A DNA stretch of 9,411 nucleotides from Bacillota bacterium (lineage in GTDB: Bacteria > Bacillota > Bacilli > Alicyclobacillales > Alicyclobacillaceae): assembly GCA_021820805.1 (NCBI GenBank), contig JAKADF010000089.1, positions 1 through 9,411 of the forward strand. The letters are read 5' to 3'. Of the stretch, positions 6,380-9,411 are shown one piece after another. Positions within the stretch are counted from its first letter, which is position 1. Every line of letters starts with the position of its first letter. The position numbers were made by a program, and so were the translations under genes. The notes beneath the pieces are model-generated. The model was not told the DNA's origin and ran no database searches. It saw only the letters and a program-made list of their open reading frames with translations.

Positions 6380-6897
6380 AATCAGTCGTTAGAACATTTG
6401 AGGCAATCTAAACAAAATTTAACTTTGTGCAGGTATAATAATCCAATATTGGGGTCTAAATAAAATTACCGCCAGTTGGCAGGCAACATTTGATGTTTGT
6501 TCACAGTTCTAGTAAAGGGTTGAGTGAGCATGCGACACTTGTTGTTGCCCGAACCGCAGCAAGATGAACACAGATTTTAGCTAAAAGTCTAAGCATACAC
6601 CCACAACAGTACCTGTATCTTGAGAGGGCCGCCTATAAAATACATTTAACATTGCATACGTGTTAATTTGAGGTTGTAGAACTCGTATTGCAGAGGTGAT
6701 AAAACTAAAGGCCTGTACTTTTCCGTGCAGGTCTTCGTGATGTCAGGGAAATCTTGACGGTTTTTAATTCGTGCACCCACTTCAAACATACGAGTGTATT
6801 TATTCGAGTGGCGACGGAACTTTGCCTTGACAGGATAGTAGTTGTCAACTGGGAGATCCTTGGGCCACTTGCTTCAGGAAGAAGCTGGATAGAGTTT
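6380..6897. other. Intergenic stretch without a supportable gene
   Basis: No frame on either strand has a convincing start, ribosome binding site and protein-like composition. It holds an isolated TATAAT on the plus strand (6434-6439) without a good -35 box, a 12-bp palindrome TTTTAGCTAAAA (6575-6586), a 9-bp stem with G-U pairs (6710-6733), and TTGACA-N10-TGTCAA as an inverted pair (6827-6848). Open frames over 6705-6945 show no motif. Confidence 0.6.
6710..6733 (+). other. Stable hairpin, terminator-like but without a T-run
   Basis: GGCCTGTAC (6710-6718) pairs along its full length with GTGCAGGTC (6725-6733), using two G-U pairs in plus-strand RNA, around loop TTTTCC. It is preceded by CTAAA and followed by TTCGTG, not a poly-T tract. 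It could be a decayed terminator or part of a structured RNA. Confidence 0.4.
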
Positions 6898-7290
6898 GCT
6901 TCGTTCGCAATCGCTCGCAATGGGGCACGGTGGCTGGAAGCATAGATGTCGTTTTGGTGGCTATGGCAGTCTTGTGCCTTAGGGGTGCAGCAGTATTGGG
7001 ATCATTTCAGCAGCTATTTCCGCTTAGCTCTCCGCGGCCACGCGCCATTGGCACTGTTTTGGTAGCTATGGCAGTCTCGCGCTTTAGAGGTGCAGCAGCA
7101 TTAGGATCATTTCAGTAGCTATGTCCGTTTGGCTCTCTGCGGCCGCGCGCCATTGGCACTGTTTTGGTAGCTATGGCGACCACGCGCTTTAGGGGTGCAG
7201 CAGCATTAGGACTGTTTCGGCAGTAATCGCCCGCGTCGGAGCATAGTGACGAGAAGCATAGATGTCATTCCGGCAGTTATTCCGATAGAG
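6898..7290. repeat. Non-coding tandem array, 52-53 bp period, partly doubled to 105 bp
   Basis: Eight half-units share a core resembling TTTNRGTAGCTATG. The core recurs at 6908, 6961, 7014, 7066, 7119, 7171, 7224 and 7277, giving spacings of 53, 53, 52, 53, 52, 53 and 53 bp. The middle part is organised as a 105-bp unit: 6951-7055 and 7056-7160 match at 92 of 105 positions, and the third copy from 7161 matches the second at 45 of the first 50 positions before diverging. The outermost half-units 6898-6950 and 7214-7266 match at 38 of 53 and both end in AAGCATAGATGTC. Stops occur in all plus frames of the second copy, so it is probably not coding. It ends about 180 bp before the metallopeptidase start. 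I do not recognise it as a known repeat family; unlike CRISPR it has no constant repeat with unique spacers. Confidence 0.85.
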
Positions 7291-7470
7291 GTCAGTCATT
7301 TCGTCGATTTTCCATTCACTTTGCCCTTCACCTAACGAGGTGGACCGTACGAATGACAATTCCCGAACTGCCCCCTTATGCGCATCGTGTTATACATAAT
7401 TTTTCAATGAAACTTCGATATTCTTTGCGTAAAATGGGATTAGCTAATAAATAAAGTGAGGAATGCTCTG
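7291..7470. other. Upstream region of the metallopeptidase gene
   Basis: No clear sigma-A promoter is visible. TGAAAC (7408-7413) and CGTA (7428-7431) resemble an ECF-sigma (SigW-like) pair, but the 14-bp spacer is shorter than usual. AGTGAGG (7455-7461) is the likely ribosome binding site. Confidence 0.3.
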
Positions 7471-8580
7471 ATGATGAAAGCTACTTTGTTATCCACTTTA
7501 GTGGCTTCTCTGCTAGGGATTCATCTTAGCATGCCGAATCCGGCACAGATATATAACCACATTTCGCAGCAATTGCAAGCTGCAGAGCAACAACTTACAG
7601 CAGATGTTGCTTCCATTGAACAATTACTCATGTCAGGCAACTTTGGCGGTACTAGCAGATCAGGAATTTCAGGCATCATTAACGGCATAGGCCAGATGGG
7701 TCAAACAGGGCAGTCAAATACAGGTGACTTTCAACATCAAATACAAATCGTAAACCAAGATATAGAAAAGGTTCAAGAGCTTTTGGCAGAGGGTATGACA
7801 GCGAATAACCACATCCGTCGCTTGCCCACAATCCAAGGGGAGAGAACTGTGGACTTAACAAACGGGATCACGTTATCAGCAGGCGACCCCGGCGTCCACA
7901 ACCGAGTCCTCACGATGGCAAAGGACTTTATCAGCCAAGTTTCCTTACCGATTTTGCAAACGAACTTGGGGCAAATTCCAAAGAATACAAAAGTTGTACT
8001 GTTCTCCTCAAAAAGGGCATATGCGAATGCACTGGCGAAAGGCGGAGTTGACGCAAAGGAAATCCCGAGCATTGTTTCGGGGACTGGCGGAATCACGGTC
8101 GGATCAGAAGTTTGGATACCCCTTTACGCCTTGCAAAACCAATCGGATCTTGCGAACGTGCTGACGCACGAATTGACGCACGCCGTATTCAACCAAGAAG
8201 GCATTGGAGATAACATTCCAACATGGCTAAACGAAGGTACCGCATGGATGGATGGAATGGCGGCACAAAAGCAGGTTGATCCAAGCGACGCAGAACTTCT
8301 TACAGCTGCATATAACCAAGATCTACAGAAAGCCGCACAAGACGGACAATTACTGCCTTTAACCGCAAGTGAAGAAGATATTTTGAATGCGCCTTACAAC
8401 GTGGAATGGGAAGATTACTTGGCAGTTAAAAACCTGGTTCAGACATACGGATCGGCACGATTTAGAACATTCTTGGCTCATGCGCACAGCGGCGTTGCAC
8501 AAAGCTATGCAGATACATTTGGCATAAAGATGTCGAGTTATGAAGGAAAATTGGATCAAGAGATAAATGCAATGAATTAA
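7471..8580 (+). CDS. Secreted gluzincin metallopeptidase, peptidase MA-like
   Basis: The 369-residue protein is read from ATG 7471, which lies 9 nt after GTGAGG; an in-frame GTG at 7456 would overlap that site, and ATG 7474 is also possible. Residues 1-20 form a hydrophobic signal peptide or anchor. A helical, Gln-rich region follows (about 25-115) with a Gly/Ser-rich break. The catalytic part carries NVLTHELTHAVFNQ (about 230-243), whose His233, Glu234 and His237 form the HExxH zinc site, and WLNEG with Glu255 as the probable third ligand, the layout of the peptidase MA-like family. The preceding GSEVWIPLYAL segment (about 212-222) is the usual edge strand. It should be a zinc endopeptidase acting outside the membrane; the substrate is unknown. 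It has no operon partner: a repeat array lies upstream and a convergent sortase gene downstream. Confidence 0.88.
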   Translation: MMKATLLSTLVASLLGIHLSMPNPAQIYNHISQQLQAAEQQLTADVASIEQLLMSGNFGGTSRSGISGIINGIGQMGQTGQSNTGDFQHQIQIVNQDIEKVQELLAEGMTANNHIRRLPTIQGERTVDLTNGITLSAGDPGVHNRVLTMAKDFISQVSLPILQTNLGQIPKNTKVVLFSSKRAYANALAKGGVDAKEIPSIVSGTGGITVGSEVWIPLYALQNQSDLANVLTHELTHAVFNQEGIGDNIPTWLNEGTAWMDGMAAQKQVDPSDAELLTAAYNQDLQKAAQDGQLLPLTASEEDILNAPYNVEWEDYLAVKNLVQTYGSARFRTFLAHAHSGVAQSYADTFGIKMSSYEGKLDQEINAMN

Positions 8581-8733
8581 GGGGGCCGTAAGCGCTCTCT
8601 CCATGATGCGGAATATTCCGACATAATTCTTGTGCAGAATTCGCGGGATTGATCTGATCTTGGACGGTGGATTCGATAAGTTTTGACACTGTCCTTCCGG
8701 TATGGATACCTCAGTAATTTCAGCGGGTATACG
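8581..8733. other. Convergent gap without a clear plus-strand terminator
   Basis: After the metallopeptidase stop there is a perfect 12-bp palindrome CGGAATATTCCG (8609-8620) and a short inverted repeat ATTCT-N5-AGAAT just beyond it. Neither is followed by a T-run. TTGACA at 8684-8689 on the plus strand has no acceptable -10 box. Confidence 0.4.
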
Positions 8734-8759
8734 AAAAAAGGCGCTTACTCAGAGCGCCT
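8734..8759 (-). terminator. Rho-independent terminator of the sortase gene
   Basis: A 7-bp stem, AGGCGCT (minus strand, plus 8753-8759) with AGCGCCT (plus 8739-8745), closes a 7-nt loop and is followed on the minus strand by a T-run (plus 8734-8739). It lies about 40 bp after the sortase stop. Confidence 0.88.
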
Positions 8760-8801
8760 ACGAGTAATGAGTTATGAAAATTCCAAACGGAATACTTATG
8801 C

Positions 8802-9411
8802 TCACTTTGCAGAAGGACTGACGCTCACAGACTGCAGTCTGAGCTGGTCACCCGTTGCTTGCACTTGTAACTTCACACCCAATACACCAGACGGCGTCCG
8901 TACCTCGACCTGAACCAACGCAGATTTCAGGGTTGAACCGCTAACATCTAGCGTTATATCGAATCTAGACGGATACGAGATTCTGTCTATAGGCACTCCA
9001 TATAAAGGATTTTGCTTGACCGAAACACCTGAAGGTAAGAGTTTCCCAAGTGCCTCAGTATCTCTGGAAGCCGACGCGTGAACCCAGGCAAGGAATAGCT
9101 GCACGACTGTCGAGGCTGCACTCAGCGGACTGTTGCTTTGGATAAAATCGTTAGACGGATCCCCTGCATACATCAATGTGCCCATCGGCAACGAATTAGT
9201 AGCTAATGTAATGCCCTGTTTACGGATTTCAGCCGGAATATCTGCGTTATAAATTCCACCCGCTACCTTTGAAGAAGCAAAAGAACTCAAATTTTGGACT
9301 GTTCCATTTTGATTAACCATCTTTGCATACACTAAATATCTGTATGGCGTCAGATAAAGTGCGTTAAGCGGATAACAGCTTTCAAGGACCAACGTCGGTG
9401 TGGAAGAATTG
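8802..9411 (-). CDS. Sortase (class D-like) with C-terminal extension, 5' part outside window
   Basis: The frame is open from the right edge, so only the last 202 residues are seen; a TTG at 9392 inside the sortase core is not a true start. The first visible residues, TPTLVLESCYPLNALYLTPYR split by the edge, match the end of a sortase core: TLxxxC with the catalytic Cys at visible residue 12, and the conserved Arg at visible residue 24 before strand YLVYAKM. The catalytic His would lie upstream. By family it cleaves a surface-protein sorting signal and links the protein to peptidoglycan, acting on the outer face of the membrane. About 170 residues follow the core. They contain an amphipathic helix (TVVQLFLAWVHASAS) and late beta strands, compatible with an NTF2-like or other small domain, which is tentative. 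No LPXTG substrate is encoded in the window. Confidence 0.8.
   Translation of the reverse strand, partial: NSSTPTLVLESCYPLNALYLTPYRYLVYAKMVNQNGTVQNLSSFASSKVAGGIYNADIPAEIRKQGITLATNSLPMGTLMYAGDPSNDFIQSNSPLSAASTVVQLFLAWVHASASRDTEALGKLLPSGVSVKQNPLYGVPIDRISYPSRFDITLDVSGSTLKSALVQVEVRTPSGVLGVKLQVQATGDQLRLQSVSVSPSAK

Noticed and set aside
6754..6945. 63-residue plus-strand frame
   Set aside because: No ribosome binding site, no motif, no protein-like pattern.
6930..7118. 62-residue plus-strand frame across the array
   Set aside because: It starts at GTG without a ribosome binding site, is open only because the 105-bp unit keeps frame, and meets a stop where the second copy has TAG instead of CAG.
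6898..7290. CRISPR array
   Set aside because: The whole period is repeated; there is no constant repeat with unrelated spacers, and no cas gene nearby.
8588..8601. Catabolite-response element around GTAAGCGCTCTC
   Set aside because: It matches only half of the cre consensus and lies just after a stop codon, where control of transcription start is unlikely.
8683..8913. Plus-strand frame with a TTGACA box nearby
   Set aside because: It runs opposite the sortase gene and its terminator, has no -10 box and no ribosome binding site.

Overview
The window looks like chromosomal DNA from a Gram-positive bacterium of the Bacillota, most plausibly an Alicyclobacillus-type member of the Bacillales. 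The reasons are strong AGGAGG-type ribosome binding sites, frequent GTG starts, a Ctc/L25 ribosomal protein with a TL5 extension, sigma-A promoters, short U-run terminators, a class-D-like sortase, and stalk-type WYxQQxLxxxG repeats of a kind I associate with Alicyclobacillus exoproteins. The genus is an inference from memory, not a search result. No phage, insertion sequence, CRISPR array, tRNA or rRNA was recognised.

Layout, left to right. (1) 1-810, minus: 5' part of an exported polysaccharide deacetylase of PgaB/IcaB type, cut by the left edge, with its own sigma-A promoter at 860-888. (2) 960-4253, minus: a 1097-residue secreted cell-wall hydrolase with a signal peptide, two peptidoglycan-binding domains, three duplicated stalk modules joined by Ser/Gly/Thr linkers, a GH73 glucosaminidase domain and an SH3-like tail. 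It ends at a clear terminator (902-930). One linker is encoded by nine 18-bp tandem repeats. (3) 4505-5095, plus: ribosomal protein L25, diverging from the hydrolase, followed by hairpins and a strong terminator. (4) 5386-5886, plus: a flavin-binding PNPOx/NimA-like protein. (5) 6067-6231, minus: a 54-residue protein of unknown function, preceded by a perfect consensus promoter (TTGACA-17-TATAAT) and a leader of about 110 nt. (6) 6232-7470: more than 1.2 kb without a convincing gene. It holds that promoter and leader, isolated palindromes and hairpins, and an array at about 6898-7290 with a regular 52-53 bp period, partly doubled into a 105-bp unit. (7) 7471-8580, plus: a secreted gluzincin metallopeptidase of the MA type with HELTH and WLNEG motifs. 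(8) 8802-9411, minus: the 3' part of a sortase with its active-site Cys and Arg, carrying about 170 extra C-terminal residues, with a terminator at 8734-8759.

Four of the seven genes act outside the membrane on the wall or on surface polymers (deacetylase, GH73 hydrolase, metallopeptidase, sortase). Each appears to be its own transcription unit, so this is a loose envelope-related neighbourhood and not one operon. L25 and the flavoprotein are housekeeping or stress-type genes. The most unusual element is the helically phased non-coding array upstream of the metallopeptidase; I know of no described family it matches.
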